Source of the DNA: an uncultured Roseburia sp. | Lineage (GTDB): Bacteria; Bacillota; Clostridia; Lachnospirales; Lachnospiraceae | Reading direction: 5' to 3' | DNA: 46,700 nucleotides | NCBI GenBank assembly: GCA_947652855.1 | Contig: CANTEO010000014.1 | Location: 1-46,700 of the forward strand | Shown: positions 24,915-33,455 of the stretch, piece after piece | How the letters are laid out: each line of letters opens with the position of its first letter | Numbering within the stretch: the first letter of the stretch is position 1 | Notes under the pieces: generated by a model | What the model saw: the letters and a program-made list of their open reading frames with translations, nothing else | Databases searched by the model: none | Told to the model about the DNA's origin: nothing | Translations under genes and position numbers: made by a program

Positions 24915-26102
24915 TCATTCCTCTCCCGTATATGTTGCATATGGAATGAAGATCTTGTTGGAAACTGCTTCAGAGATGTTATAGCTGTCGGTTCCATCCA
25001 TAATCTCTTTTCCGCTTGCGCAGTTTTCTGTTAAGAACGCGATGCAATCCGCCATTCCTTCTGCGTCCTGCTTGATCGTCCCTACCATCTTGCCGTCAGC
25101 GATCAGCTGCTTTGCAGAATCCGTCGCGTCAACGCCGAATACCGGGATGAATTTATCGTCGCCTGTATTGTAGCCTTTATCACTAAGCGCCGAGACCACG
25201 CCTTCCGCCATGCTGTCATTGTTGCAGATGACAAGCTCAATCATGTTATTGTTGCCTTCATTATACTGAGCCAGGTTCGTCGTCATGTAATCGGTCGCCG
25301 CCTGAGCGCTCCAGCCGCCCGTCTGATCCACCTGATATTTGCTGGCGTTCCCAGCGTCAAAGTACTCTAATTCCTCTTTTCCTGCCTCTGTCAGCACTTT
25401 ATTCGCATCCTCTACGCCAAACTGCGTACGGGCGATCGCCTCAGCATTTCCTAACTCACCCATCATCATCGCGTACTGGATTTTTCCATCTTTGTTTAAG
25501 TCCACTTTATCATAATTCTCAACAAGGTACTCGCCGATCATCTGGCCCTGCATATGGCCCGCCTCCGGCGCGTCCGTTCCAACGAATGCGCATTTGTCAT
25601 AGGAGCCAAGCACTGTCCCCTCGCTCTTATCATCTTCTACGGAACGATTGAAGAAAATCACCGGAATGCCGGCATTGGAGGCCTTGTCCACAACTGCCTG
25701 GGAGGACTCCACCGAGCTGGATGTCACGATGTTTACAATCAAAAGGTTCGCGCCTGTCTGAATGGCTGTGTCAATCTGCTCATTCTGCGTCGTCTGGTTA
25801 TTATTGGAATCGTAATTCTGGTATTTGACGCCAAGCCCGTCCAGCTTTGCGTCCAATGCCGTACGCACGGATGTGATGTACGGATCTGCGTATGTGTAGT
25901 AAAAGACTGCTACGTTCGCATCTGACAGGTCGCCCGTCTGGTTCTCCTCTTCATTCGCGCCCCCCGCAACTTCACTGCCTGCCTCGTTGCCTGCCGCATT
26001 GTTTGCGCTGTCATCCTTCTTATCATCTCCTCCGCCGCAGCCAGCAAACATCGTCGCTGTCATTGCAGCACATAAAAATGCCGCCAAAACTTTCTTTTTC
26101 AT
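24915..26102 (-). CDS. mglB: Galactose/glucose-binding lipoprotein MglB
   Basis: 395 residues. A lipoprotein signal peptide with lipobox FAGC (Cys22) is followed by a Gly/Asp/Asn linker (about 23-60). The mature part is a periplasmic-binding-protein type I sugar receptor: NVAVFYYTYADPYI at its start, NRSVEDDKSEGTVLG, FVGTDAPEAGHMQG, ICNNDSMAEGVVSAL and GVDATDSAKQLI. It captures galactose or glucose outside the membrane and delivers it to MglC/MglA. AAGGAGG lies nine bases before the ATG, and an extended -10 promoter is visible upstream. Confidence 0.93.
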   Translation of the reverse strand: MKKKVLAAFLCAAMTATMFAGCGGGDDKKDDSANNAAGNEAGSEVAGGANEEENQTGDLSDANVAVFYYTYADPYITSVRTALDAKLDGLGVKYQNYDSNNNQTTQNEQIDTAIQTGANLLIVNIVTSSSVESSQAVVDKASNAGIPVIFFNRSVEDDKSEGTVLGSYDKCAFVGTDAPEAGHMQGQMIGEYLVENYDKVDLNKDGKIQYAMMMGELGNAEAIARTQFGVEDANKVLTEAGKEELEYFDAGNASKYQVDQTGGWSAQAATDYMTTNLAQYNEGNNNMIELVICNNDSMAEGVVSALSDKGYNTGDDKFIPVFGVDATDSAKQLIADGKMVGTIKQDAEGMADCIAFLTENCASGKEIMDGTDSYNISEAVSNKIFIPYATYTGEE

Positions 26103-26159
26103 GTGTCATATCCTCCTTATTATTTAGCCTGACCACGTGCCAAGCTTATTTTCATAGGA

Positions 26160-26188
26160 ATTATAACATACGGTTATCTCTTTTACAA
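26160..26188 (-). promoter_or_regulatory. Promoter for mglBAC
   Basis: Minus-strand TTGTAA (26183-26188), 17-base spacer, TATAAT (26160-26165) preceded by TGT, an extended -10. The 16-base segment covering the -10 is repeated exactly at 45991-46006 before the nuclease-like gene. Confidence 0.65.
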
Positions 26189-26254
26189 CAAAAATTATAA
26201 TAATTGCCTAATAAAAAATTAAGATTTTTGTCATATTTCGTCACTTTAACGTAT

Positions 26255-27619
26255 TTAATTCTTAAAGCTATGGATCGGCGCCGGAATTCTGCCTTTTCTT
26301 CCAATAAACGCCTCACAGGAAAACCGATTGACCGGCATAATCGGCGCATAGCCGAACAGCCCACCAAACTCCACCGTCTCGCCCACGCCTTTTCCGACGA
26401 CTGGGATCAGCCTCGCGGCCGTCGTCTTTTGGTTTACCATACCAAGCGCCATCTCATCCGCCAGGATGCCGGAAATTGTCGACGCGGGCGTATCGCCCGG
26501 GATTGCGATCATGTCAAGCCCAACAGAGCAGACGCAGGTCATCGCCTCCAGCTTCTCCAGCGTGATGGCGCCCGCCTGCGCCGCGTGAATCATGCCCTGA
26601 TCCTCACTGACCGGGATGAACGCGCCGCTTAGGCCGCCAACATAAGAAGACGCCATCACGCCGCCTTTTTTCACCTGATCGTTTAACAGCGCAAGCGCAG
26701 CCGTCGTCCCCGGCGCGCCCGCATACTCAAGGCCAATCTCACAGAGGATGTCCGCGACGCTGTCCCCCACCGCCGGGGTCGGGGCCAAAGACAGGTCTAT
26801 GATGCCAAAGGGAATTCCAAGCATCCTGGACGCCTCCTGCGCCACCAACTGCCCCACGCGCGTCACCTTAAACGCCGTCTTCTTAATGGTCTCACAGAGC
26901 GTCTCAAAGCTTTCCCCCCGCACCTTCTCAAGCGCAGTCTTAACGACGCCCGGCCCGCTGACGCCGATATTTAAGACGGCGTCGGCCTCGGTCACGCCAT
27001 GGAACGCCCCCGCCATAAACGGATTGTCATCCGGCGCATTGCAAAACGCCACCAGCTTCATGCAGTCCACGGAATCCCGGTCTTTGGAGCGTTCTGCCAG
27101 CTCCAAAAGAATCTCTCCCATCAGCCGGACGGCGTCCATATTGATCCCGGTCTTTGTGGAGGCCAGGTTCACGGAGCTGCACACGCGCTCCGTCTCACAA
27201 AGCGCGGCCGGGATGGACCGGATCAAAAGCTCATCCGCCCTCGTCATCCCTTTTGAAACCAGCGCGGAATACCCTCCAATCAGATTCACCCCCACGGCCT
27301 TCGCCGCCGCGTCCATTGTGCCTGCGACTGTGGCAAAATCCTCCGATGTCTGGCAGGCCGCGCCGCCAACCAGCGCGATCGGCGTGACAGAAATCCGCTT
27401 ATTCACAATCGGTATCCCAAATTCATTTTCAATCTTCTCGCCAACAGACGCTAAATCTTTCGCCACTGTCGTGATTTTATCATAAATCTTCCGATTCAAA
27501 GCATTTCGGTCTGAATCAATGCAGTCCATCAAGCTGATGCCTAACGTGATTGTCCGCACGTCCAAATTTTCCTGCTCAATCATCTCATTGGTCTCTTTCA
27601 CTTCCCAAAGATTAATCAT
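26255..27619 (-). CDS. PFL family protein (UPF0210)
   Basis: 454 residues, the usual UPF0210 length, from the ATG at 27619 (AGGAGAGTGAC upstream); a longer frame to 27727 only runs back into the neighbour. Family features include the opening MINLWEVKETNEMI, ITLGISLMDCIDSD, GGYSALVSKGMT, ESFETLCETIKKTAFKVTRVGQLV and GVMASSYVGGLSGAFIPVSEDQGM. The family is related to pyruvate formate-lyase folds in name, but lacks a known reaction; members are linked to the pfl riboswitch regulon and one-carbon/purine metabolism. It follows the ACT-domain gene by 14 bases, the conserved pair found across Firmicutes. Confidence 0.92.
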   Translation of the reverse strand: MINLWEVKETNEMIEQENLDVRTITLGISLMDCIDSDRNALNRKIYDKITTVAKDLASVGEKIENEFGIPIVNKRISVTPIALVGGAACQTSEDFATVAGTMDAAAKAVGVNLIGGYSALVSKGMTRADELLIRSIPAALCETERVCSSVNLASTKTGINMDAVRLMGEILLELAERSKDRDSVDCMKLVAFCNAPDDNPFMAGAFHGVTEADAVLNIGVSGPGVVKTALEKVRGESFETLCETIKKTAFKVTRVGQLVAQEASRMLGIPFGIIDLSLAPTPAVGDSVADILCEIGLEYAGAPGTTAALALLNDQVKKGGVMASSYVGGLSGAFIPVSEDQGMIHAAQAGAITLEKLEAMTCVCSVGLDMIAIPGDTPASTISGILADEMALGMVNQKTTAARLIPVVGKGVGETVEFGGLFGYAPIMPVNRFSCEAFIGRKGRIPAPIHSFKN

Positions 27620-27633
27620 GTCACTCTCCTCAT

Positions 27634-27906
27634 TTAAATCCGATGCATTTTCTGAAAAATCTCTTCCCTCTGGCATTTGATGACGACTCCGATCTCCTCC
27701 CCGAGCCGCTCCAAATCCTTCGAGCATTCGCCAAAAGGCTTTTTCGCCGCGTTCATGTCCACGATCATCATCATATTAAAATACCCCTGCACGATCGTCT
27801 GGGAAATGTCCAGCACATTGATCTTGCTCTCCGCAAGATACGCGCATACTTTCGCGATAATCCCAACCGTATCTTTTCCTACCACAGTTATAATTGTCTT
27901 GTCCAC
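27634..27906 (-). CDS. ACT domain protein (UPF0237)
   Basis: 90 residues from a GTG at 27906, chosen because family members begin within two residues of KTIITVVGKDTVGIIAKV and GGATGG lies seven bases upstream; an ATG at 27942 or 27939 is also possible with AGGAAAAGG upstream. The single ACT fold continues with INVLDISQTIVQGYFNMMMIVD and ends with CQREEIFQKMHRI. ACT domains bind small ligands such as amino acids. It is the constant partner of UPF0210. Confidence 0.9.
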   Translation of the reverse strand: MDKTIITVVGKDTVGIIAKVCAYLAESKINVLDISQTIVQGYFNMMMIVDMNAAKKPFGECSKDLERLGEEIGVVIKCQREEIFQKMHRI

Positions 27907-27966
27907 TGCTTTTCCATCCTTCCATGCCTTTTTTATCATCACCTTTTCCTGTGACGCATTCTTTCT

Positions 27967-27995
27967 ATATTATATCATGCCGCCGTAGATTTGTC
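27967..27995 (-). promoter_or_regulatory. Promoter for the ACT-UPF0210 pair
   Basis: Minus-strand CTGACA (27990-27995), 17-base spacer and TATAAT (27967-27972). Confidence 0.65.
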
Positions 27996-28093
27996 AGCAA
28001 GAAACGCGCTGCTGCCCATGCCTGGCGCAAGCAGTGGCGAAAACGGCCGCTCTAAGGGAAATCCGCTTTTCGGCTGTGCATTTCCAAAAAGAT

Positions 28094-28108
28094 ATGTTAC
28101 AATAACAT
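28094..28108 (+). promoter_or_regulatory. Extended -10 promoter with palindrome before the acyltransferase gene
   Basis: TGTTACAAT gives an extended -10 (TACAAT 28098-28103) with a weak -35. It lies within a perfect palindrome ATGTTA-CAA-TAACAT, which could be an operator. Confidence 0.4.
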
Positions 28109-28138
28109 ACATCACCAATGACAGGAGTGAGAAAGGCT

Positions 28139-29176
28139 ATGAAAAAACAGCGCATCGACAGCTTTGACTTTATGCGTGCCGTCACGGCATGGATCATCGT
28201 CATCTACCACTTTTCAGGCATCTTAAACGCAGCCCCCCAACACGCAAGCTTTCCGCTGCTTTATATGCACGCGAACGGCGTATGGGGCGAGAACACAAGC
28301 GTGAACATCTTTTTCATGCTTTCCGGCGCGTCGTTATTTTATAACTACCCAAATCCAAAGGAGCCTTCCTTAAAGCGCTACTACGTCTCCCGCTTCAAGG
28401 GGCTGTTCCCCATGTTTTATATGCTGTGGCTCTTTTTATTTTACCAGAACGCCGCGAACGCAGGCAGCCTTTTTTATCACGGAAGCCCAAAATCCATGCT
28501 GCTTACGCTCTTTGGCATGGACGGCTACCTCTATTACCGTTACCCGCAAAACTATTATATCATCGGGGAATGGTTTTTAGGCGCGCTTGTCTGCCTTTAC
28601 CTTCTGTACCCGCTGTTGGCCTGGTGCATGAGGCATTGCAAGCTGCTCATCACCCTGGCGCTTGGCGCGGGGACGGCCGCCCTCCACTGGCCAATGCCGT
28701 TCTTTCAGATCCAGCGGGAGCGGAACCTAATCGTGTGCCTGTTCGCCTTCTGGCTTGGGATGCTGTTTATGGAATTCCGGGAAAAGCTGCGCGCGGCATG
28801 GATTGCCGCCGTCTTCGGCGGAATCGCCCTAATCCTGATTTTTGTAAAAGCGCCCATCGACCCGTTCTTTAGCGCGCAGCTCATCTCCATCGGCCTGTTC
28901 CTGCTGTTCTACCGCATGGGGGAGGCTGTAATGAAATTTGAACTGCCAAGGCGGTTCTTCCGCTACACCGGAGGGATTTCCTATGCAATCTTCCTCCTAC
29001 AGCACGTCGTCATGGGAAAAGTGATCGGGATGTTCTCGCAGCAGAGCCTAACCATCGCGCAGGAGGCCGCGCTGCTGATCGCCGTATTTATGCTGATTTA
29101 TCTGTTCGCGGACATCGCGACGCGGCTGAACCGAATCCTAACGCAGAGCAAATGGTTCACAAAGCTCATCCACTGA
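28139..29176 (+). CDS. Acyltransferase 3 family membrane protein
   Basis: 345 residues with about ten membrane helices. Motifs of the OafA/NodX-type acyltransferase-3 family are visible: RIDSFDFMRAVTAWIIVIYH near the start with the putative catalytic His in IYHFSG, VNIFFMLSGASLFYNY, and the Arg-containing YYVSRFKGLFPMF. These enzymes acetylate or acylate surface polysaccharides or lipids using cytoplasmic acyl-CoA. I choose the ATG at 28139, preceded by AGGAG and GAAAGG; an ATG at 28118 would add seven residues. It is alone on the plus strand with the MNT/HEPN pair behind it, 25 bases away. Confidence 0.88.
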   Translation: MKKQRIDSFDFMRAVTAWIIVIYHFSGILNAAPQHASFPLLYMHANGVWGENTSVNIFFMLSGASLFYNYPNPKEPSLKRYYVSRFKGLFPMFYMLWLFLFYQNAANAGSLFYHGSPKSMLLTLFGMDGYLYYRYPQNYYIIGEWFLGALVCLYLLYPLLAWCMRHCKLLITLALGAGTAALHWPMPFFQIQRERNLIVCLFAFWLGMLFMEFREKLRAAWIAAVFGGIALILIFVKAPIDPFFSAQLISIGLFLLFYRMGEAVMKFELPRRFFRYTGGISYAIFLLQHVVMGKVIGMFSQQSLTIAQEAALLIAVFMLIYLFADIATRLNRILTQSKWFTKLIH

Positions 29177-29201
29177 GACAAAATCAGAATCGAGGCACGC
29201 C

Positions 29202-29495
29202 ATGGAACATTCAGGAATTAAGCCTGTCGTCATACAGGAACTGCGCGCCCTAGCGCAAACATACAACCTAACAAAAGTCCTCCTGTTCGGCTCACGGGCG
29301 CGGGGCGATTACAGACGGGCCAGCGACATCGACCTGGCCGTAAGCGGCGGCGACATCGGCCGATTTGCCTTGGACGCGGAAGAAGAGACCTCCACATTGC
29401 TTAAATTTGACATTGTGGATCTGGATGGATGCGTACAGAAAGAGCTTCGGGACTCGATTCAAAAGGAAGGGAAGGTTCTATATGAAAAAATATGA
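29202..29495 (+). CDS. MNT-type nucleotidyltransferase (MntA-like antitoxin)
   Basis: 97 residues of the minimal nucleotidyltransferase fold. GS-x10-DxD is perfect: GSRARGDYRRASDID with G30-S31 and D42/D44, and a third acidic residue in FDIVDLDG. In HEPN-MNT modules such a protein AMPylates its HEPN partner and thereby silences it. The partner gene starts 14 bases before this one ends, so they are translationally coupled. The start is preceded by GGCACGCC, a weak site. Confidence 0.88.
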   Translation: MEHSGIKPVVIQELRALAQTYNLTKVLLFGSRARGDYRRASDIDLAVSGGDIGRFALDAEEETSTLLKFDIVDLDGCVQKELRDSIQKEGKVLYEKI

Positions 29496-29871
29496 TAATT
29501 TTTGCGCAGCCCTAAAAAATTTAGAAGATATTTTTCTCTACAAGGAGCCTTATGATAATGTGACCATCACAGGCTTAGTCGGGCTGTACGAAATTTGCCT
29601 TGAGCAAGCTTGGAAAATGATGAAAGAACTCCTTGAGGAGCATGGATTTGAATCTGCGGCGACCGGATCGCCCAAATTCATCATTAAGACTGCCTATCAG
29701 GCATCTATGATTACAGAGGAAGAGCTTTGGCTAAACGCCCTGCGGACCCGGAACAATGTAGCGCATTCCTACAACAGGGAAATTGCTCTGGACATTGTGC
29801 GGCAAGTGAAAGGGCGTTACTATGAGATGCTCTGCACGCTAAAGCAAGACATTGAAAGGGAATGGCTGTAA
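29482..29871 (+). CDS. HEPN-domain protein (HepT/HI0074-like nucleotidyltransferase partner)
   Basis: 129 residues from the ATG at 29482, with GGAAGGGAAGG upstream; a longer frame to 29365 overlaps the MNT gene. All-helical, with R90-x4-H95-x-Y97 (RNNVAHSY), the HEPN RNase motif including the tyrosine that is AMPylated in HepT. Its other features (LEDIF, GLYEICLEQAWKMMKELLEEHG, SPKFIIKTAYQ) match the HI0074 substrate-binding family. Family knowledge therefore allows two readings: a ribonuclease toxin, or an accessory nucleotidyltransferase subunit. The intact Rx4HxY favours the toxin. Confidence 0.85.
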   Translation: MKKYDNFCAALKNLEDIFLYKEPYDNVTITGLVGLYEICLEQAWKMMKELLEEHGFESAATGSPKFIIKTAYQASMITEEELWLNALRTRNNVAHSYNREIALDIVRQVKGRYYEMLCTLKQDIEREWL

Positions 29872-29874
29872 CGC

Positions 29875-30507
29875 CTACCCCTTCTTATCCCCCGACGTGC
29901 AGAGGTCGCTCAAAAAGCACTCCGCGCACTTGGGGCTTCTCGCAGAGCAGATATTCCTCCCAAACGTAATAATCTGGATATTATATAAAATCCAATGATC
30001 CTTCGGCAGGGCCTTCATCAAATCCATCTCCACCTTCACAGGGTCGTCGTTCTCCGTAAAGCCCAGGCGCTTAGAAATCCGCTTCACATGGGTGTCTACC
30101 ACAATGCTTGGGTCATGGTACACATTGCCGCGGATGACATTGGCCGTCTTCCTTCCCACGCCGGCAAGCGCCGTCAGCTCCTCCAGCGAGCGCGGCACCT
30201 CTCCATGATGCTTTTCCACCAAAGCCTTTGCGCAGGAAATGATGTTCTTCGCCTTATTGTGGTAAAAGCCCGTCGAATGGATATCCTGCTCCAGCTCCTC
30301 CAAATCGGCCTCGGCAAACTTCTCAAGCGTGTCATATTTCACAAACAGATCCTTCGTCACGATATTCACCCTGGCGTCCGTGCATTGCGCGCTCAAAATC
30401 ACCGCAATCAATAGCTGCCACGGCGTAGCATGGTTTAAATAGCAGACATACTCCGTTCCATAGGCTTCGTCCAGCCGCCCTAAAATTTCTTTTGTACGTT
30501 TTCGCAC
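29875..30507 (-). CDS. nth: Endonuclease III (DNA glycosylase/AP lyase)
   Basis: 210 residues, normal length. The helix-hairpin-helix LTALAGVGRKTANVI contains the catalytic Lys120, VVDTHV contains Asp138, and the C-terminal C187-x6-C194-x2-C197-x5-C203 binds a [4Fe-4S] cluster; all match E. coli Nth numbering. It removes oxidised pyrimidines and cleaves the abasic site. It overlaps the end of the radical SAM gene by 28 bases and is convergent with the HEPN gene, three bases away, with no terminator visible between them. Confidence 0.97.
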   Translation of the reverse strand: MRKRTKEILGRLDEAYGTEYVCYLNHATPWQLLIAVILSAQCTDARVNIVTKDLFVKYDTLEKFAEADLEELEQDIHSTGFYHNKAKNIISCAKALVEKHHGEVPRSLEELTALAGVGRKTANVIRGNVYHDPSIVVDTHVKRISKRLGFTENDDPVKVEMDLMKALPKDHWILYNIQIITFGRNICSARSPKCAECFLSDLCTSGDKKG

Positions 30508-32255
30508 CGCACCCTTACCTCCCGTTCCGTAAACTCCGTCACCTTCGCCTGATGCGTCAGCGCGTCCCTCTCCCTGTAATCAAACAGCACGTAAGCCAGC
30601 TCCGACTGCTTCTCTGGAAGCCGCATTAAGGCCCTTTCCCCCGTTTTTGGAAAATGATAGGAAAACGGCTCCATATGCATCTGGCTTTTGGACACGCAAA
30701 ACGCCTTCGCCACATTTGCAAAAGCAGCGAGATCCCTCGCCCAAGAAGGACGGCTTTTCATATTCTCCCTGTAATACAAATCATACAGCAGCGCCTCCTC
30801 CATCAAGTCCCTGGGCGCCGCCCCATCCTCCGTCAAAAATTCCAGCAAAATCTCACATCGCCGCATTCTCGAATGGCTCCTGCCAAAATAGCCGCCATTC
30901 TCATAATGGCGCCCCAAAGCCAGGAAAAACGAAAACGCGTCTGGGTAAACAGCGCCCAAAAGCTTCATCGTCACCTCAAACTGGCCGCTGTTATAATACA
31001 CCTCCAGCATTTCCTCCACCAGCTTAATGGCATCCATCTCCTCAAACGACAGCCAGTCCGTCCGCAAAACCTCATACGGCGGCTTTTCCTGAAACAAAAT
31101 TCCATACTCCTTATGACGCTTATAGAGATAGGAGCCTTTCAACACCTTCAAAAAGCCAAGCTGCAGCTGATTCGGCTGTAACGCATAAATGTCCCGAAAC
31201 GACTCCGCAAACCGCCCATACCCCTCAAACGGCAGGCCCGCAATCAAATCCAGATGGACGTGGATATTATGCGCCGCCTGGATTCGCCTCACCGCCGACG
31301 CAACCTTCGGCATATCCATCGTCCTGCGGATTTCCGCAAGCGTCTCCGGGTTTGTGGACTGCACGCCAATCTCAAGCTGCACAAGGCCCGGCCGAAGCGT
31401 TGACAGCAGCAAAAGCTCCTCCTCCCCCAAAAGGTCGGCGGCGATCTCAAAATGAAAATTCGTCTTCCCCCGATCCTGCTCCTGAATAAACTGCCAAATA
31501 GCAAGGGCGCGCCGCCTGTCGCAGTTAAACGTGCGATCCACAAACTTCACCTGCGCGACTTCCTTTTCTATAAAAAAAGAAAGCTCCTTCCTCACCAGGC
31601 CAAGCGAACGGAACCGCAGCCTCTTATCAATCGAGGAAAGGCAATAGCTGCACGAAAACGGGCATCCCCGGCTCGACTCATAATACACAATCCGGTGTTT
31701 ATAATCCGCCATATCCTCATAACAAAACGGAATGCTGTCCATCGGAAGCGGCTCCCCCGCCGCCGTCCGGCAAATCCGGCGCATCCCTTCATCCGTCCCA
31801 AAAAATCCGCCTTCCCCGTCCGATCCGCGGTACGAAATGCCGGAAATTTCAGAAAGGGAACCCTCCCCCAAGCAGTAATGCCTCGCCAGCTTTGCAAAAG
31901 ACGCCTCCCCTTCCCCCATCATCACGCCAAAAAACGCCGGGTTTTGGGCAAGCGTCCCCTCAGCCTCAAACGAAACCTCCGGCCCGCCCACCCAAATAGG
32001 GACATCCGGCCGAAGCTTATGAAAGTCAGCGGCAATCTCCCGCACCATTTCATAATTCCAAATATAACAGGAAAAACAAAGGACATCCGGCATCTTCCTA
32101 TAAATCTCCCGCAACACCGCCCCGCTTTGCTGATTAATGGTATATTCCGCAACCTCAATCCATTGCCTGCACTCCTTCGCAAACGAGCGCAGGCTGTAAA
32201 CCGCAAGATTGGAATGAATAAATTTGGCATTGATTGCCGTCAAAAGAATCTTCAT
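30480..32255 (-). CDS. B12-binding domain radical SAM protein (DUF4080 type)
   Basis: 591 residues from the ATG at 32255 with GGGGAAG upstream. Residues 1-130 form a Rossmann-like cobalamin-binding domain (MKILLTAINAKFIHSNLAVY, then IWVGGPEVSFE). Then the radical SAM cluster SSRGCPFSCSYC (C198, C202, C205) and a TIM-barrel core with HLDLIAGLPFEGYGRF. The C-terminus resembles DUF4080. The reaction is unknown; relatives are B12-dependent methyltransferases or methylthiotransferase-like enzymes. The canonical base-off His motif is not evident, so B12 binding is uncertain. It follows the unknown gene by 20 bases. Confidence 0.88.
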   Translation of the reverse strand: MKILLTAINAKFIHSNLAVYSLRSFAKECRQWIEVAEYTINQQSGAVLREIYRKMPDVLCFSCYIWNYEMVREIAADFHKLRPDVPIWVGGPEVSFEAEGTLAQNPAFFGVMMGEGEASFAKLARHYCLGEGSLSEISGISYRGSDGEGGFFGTDEGMRRICRTAAGEPLPMDSIPFCYEDMADYKHRIVYYESSRGCPFSCSYCLSSIDKRLRFRSLGLVRKELSFFIEKEVAQVKFVDRTFNCDRRRALAIWQFIQEQDRGKTNFHFEIAADLLGEEELLLLSTLRPGLVQLEIGVQSTNPETLAEIRRTMDMPKVASAVRRIQAAHNIHVHLDLIAGLPFEGYGRFAESFRDIYALQPNQLQLGFLKVLKGSYLYKRHKEYGILFQEKPPYEVLRTDWLSFEEMDAIKLVEEMLEVYYNSGQFEVTMKLLGAVYPDAFSFFLALGRHYENGGYFGRSHSRMRRCEILLEFLTEDGAAPRDLMEEALLYDLYYRENMKSRPSWARDLAAFANVAKAFCVSKSQMHMEPFSYHFPKTGERALMRLPEKQSELAYVLFDYRERDALTHQAKVTEFTEREVRVRCENVQKKF

Positions 32256-32275
32256 GCGTCTTCCCCTGTCATCCG

Positions 32276-32719
32276 TCACGCTTTTCGGTTGAAAATAGAG
32301 CAATCCGACTGCTCCTCCAACTGAAAATAACGGCACTTGTCATTATGCGGAAACAAAAGCTCCATATACAGGCTTCCAAGCAGGCTCTTCACATGATCCG
32401 CGTCAAGGCTCTGCACCTTAAGCTCCTCCCACTCCATCCGCTTTAAATTATCAAGCAGCGCGCGAATCCCCGGCGCCTCCTTCTGCAAAACCGGCGCCTC
32501 TGGCGCCGCCTCTTCCTGCCCCTTCGCGCCGTCCTGCTCCATCTGCCCTGCGGGCTGCATGATTTCCTCCGCCTCCGGGAGATTATACAAAAGATTCTTA
32601 CAGGTCTTCTCAAAGCATTCCCGGTCATACTTGGCAAGGAACACCAAATCCTCCATCATAAGCGGCTGCTTATTGTATATTTTAATGTAAATATCCGCAA
32701 GACGTAAATTTTTTGCCAT
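32276..32719 (-). CDS. Hypothetical protein
   Basis: 147 residues from an ATG at 32719 with GGGTAGGGAG close upstream; an ATG at 32737 is possible. N-terminal 1-55 is helical and aromatic (RLADIYIKIYNKQPLMMEDLVF), the middle (60-85) is Gln/Glu/Ala-rich linker, and the C-terminal 55 residues are again helical (LLDNLKRMEWEELKVQSLD) ending YFQLEEQSDCSIF. I recognise no family and see no signal peptide. It lies between the HAD phosphatase and radical SAM genes in a close series, so it is probably a genuine cytoplasmic protein. Confidence 0.7.
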   Translation of the reverse strand: MAKNLRLADIYIKIYNKQPLMMEDLVFLAKYDRECFEKTCKNLLYNLPEAEEIMQPAGQMEQDGAKGQEEAAPEAPVLQKEAPGIRALLDNLKRMEWEELKVQSLDADHVKSLLGSLYMELLFPHNDKCRYFQLEEQSDCSIFNRKA

Positions 32720-32783
32720 CTCCCTACCCCCTGCCATAAAGCCTCGCCATAGCGCCCTTCACCGGCAAGCCCCGCCCTTACTG

Positions 32784-33437
32784 TCAATGCCCGACTGAGC
32801 CGTCACAAAAATACGCCGCCGCCACGTCCGGCAGCTCACAAAACGCCCCTATCGACAAAACGGAGCCGTCAATGCGCCCAAAGCCGTATGCGGCATGCAC
32901 AAAGCCGACGCCCGCCTGCTTGCTCGCGTCATAGTCCCCCTGAATGTCGCCCACATAAACCGCAGCGTCCAACTGGTTCCGCTCCACAACTAAAGCAATA
33001 TTATGCGCCTTCTCCCTGCCCGTATTCCCAAAGCATTCCCGATCCTGAAAAAAATCCCACAGCCGATAATAGTCCAAAAACGCCTCAATATATCCCTTTT
33101 GGCAATTGCTCACGATATAAAGCGGATACCGCTTCGCGAGAAGGGCAAGCGTGGCCTGCAAATCGGGGTACAGAACCCCGCCATGCAGCCGCAGATACGC
33201 ATTCTCCTCCGTTCCGCACACATCCGTCAAATGCAGCGCCTCCTTCTCCTCCAGCATGGGAAACAGCAGCTTTGCAATTTCCGTCATCGTATGCCCCATC
33301 ACGTCTTTAATGTCTTTTGCCCGAATCCTGCGCAGCCCGGGATAGCGCCTCTGCACAGCCTCATCCCAGGACTTCGCCACATTCTCCGAAGAATCCCACA
33401 GCGTGCCGTCCATATCGAAAATGATGCCTTGCTTCAT
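32784..33437 (-). CDS. HAD-superfamily phosphatase (phosphoglycolate phosphatase-like)
   Basis: 217 residues with all HAD motifs: DMDGT (D8, D10), YIVSNCQKG, a Lys near GREKAHNI, and VYVGDIQGDYDASKQAG. A helical cap between motifs 1 and 2 (about 15-90) makes it subclass I, as in Gph/PGMB. It probably hydrolyses a small phosphorylated metabolite; the substrate is not readable. GAAGGAGAGTAGGGCATTC upstream supports the start. It follows purD by 18 bases. Confidence 0.9.
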   Translation of the reverse strand: MKQGIIFDMDGTLWDSSENVAKSWDEAVQRRYPGLRRIRAKDIKDVMGHTMTEIAKLLFPMLEEKEALHLTDVCGTEENAYLRLHGGVLYPDLQATLALLAKRYPLYIVSNCQKGYIEAFLDYYRLWDFFQDRECFGNTGREKAHNIALVVERNQLDAAVYVGDIQGDYDASKQAGVGFVHAAYGFGRIDGSVLSIGAFCELPDVAAAYFCDGSVGH

Positions 33438-33455
33438 GAATGCCCTACTCTCCTT

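Noticed and set aside
26748..27485. A 245-codon plus-strand frame
   Set aside because: Antisense to the conserved UPF0210 gene.
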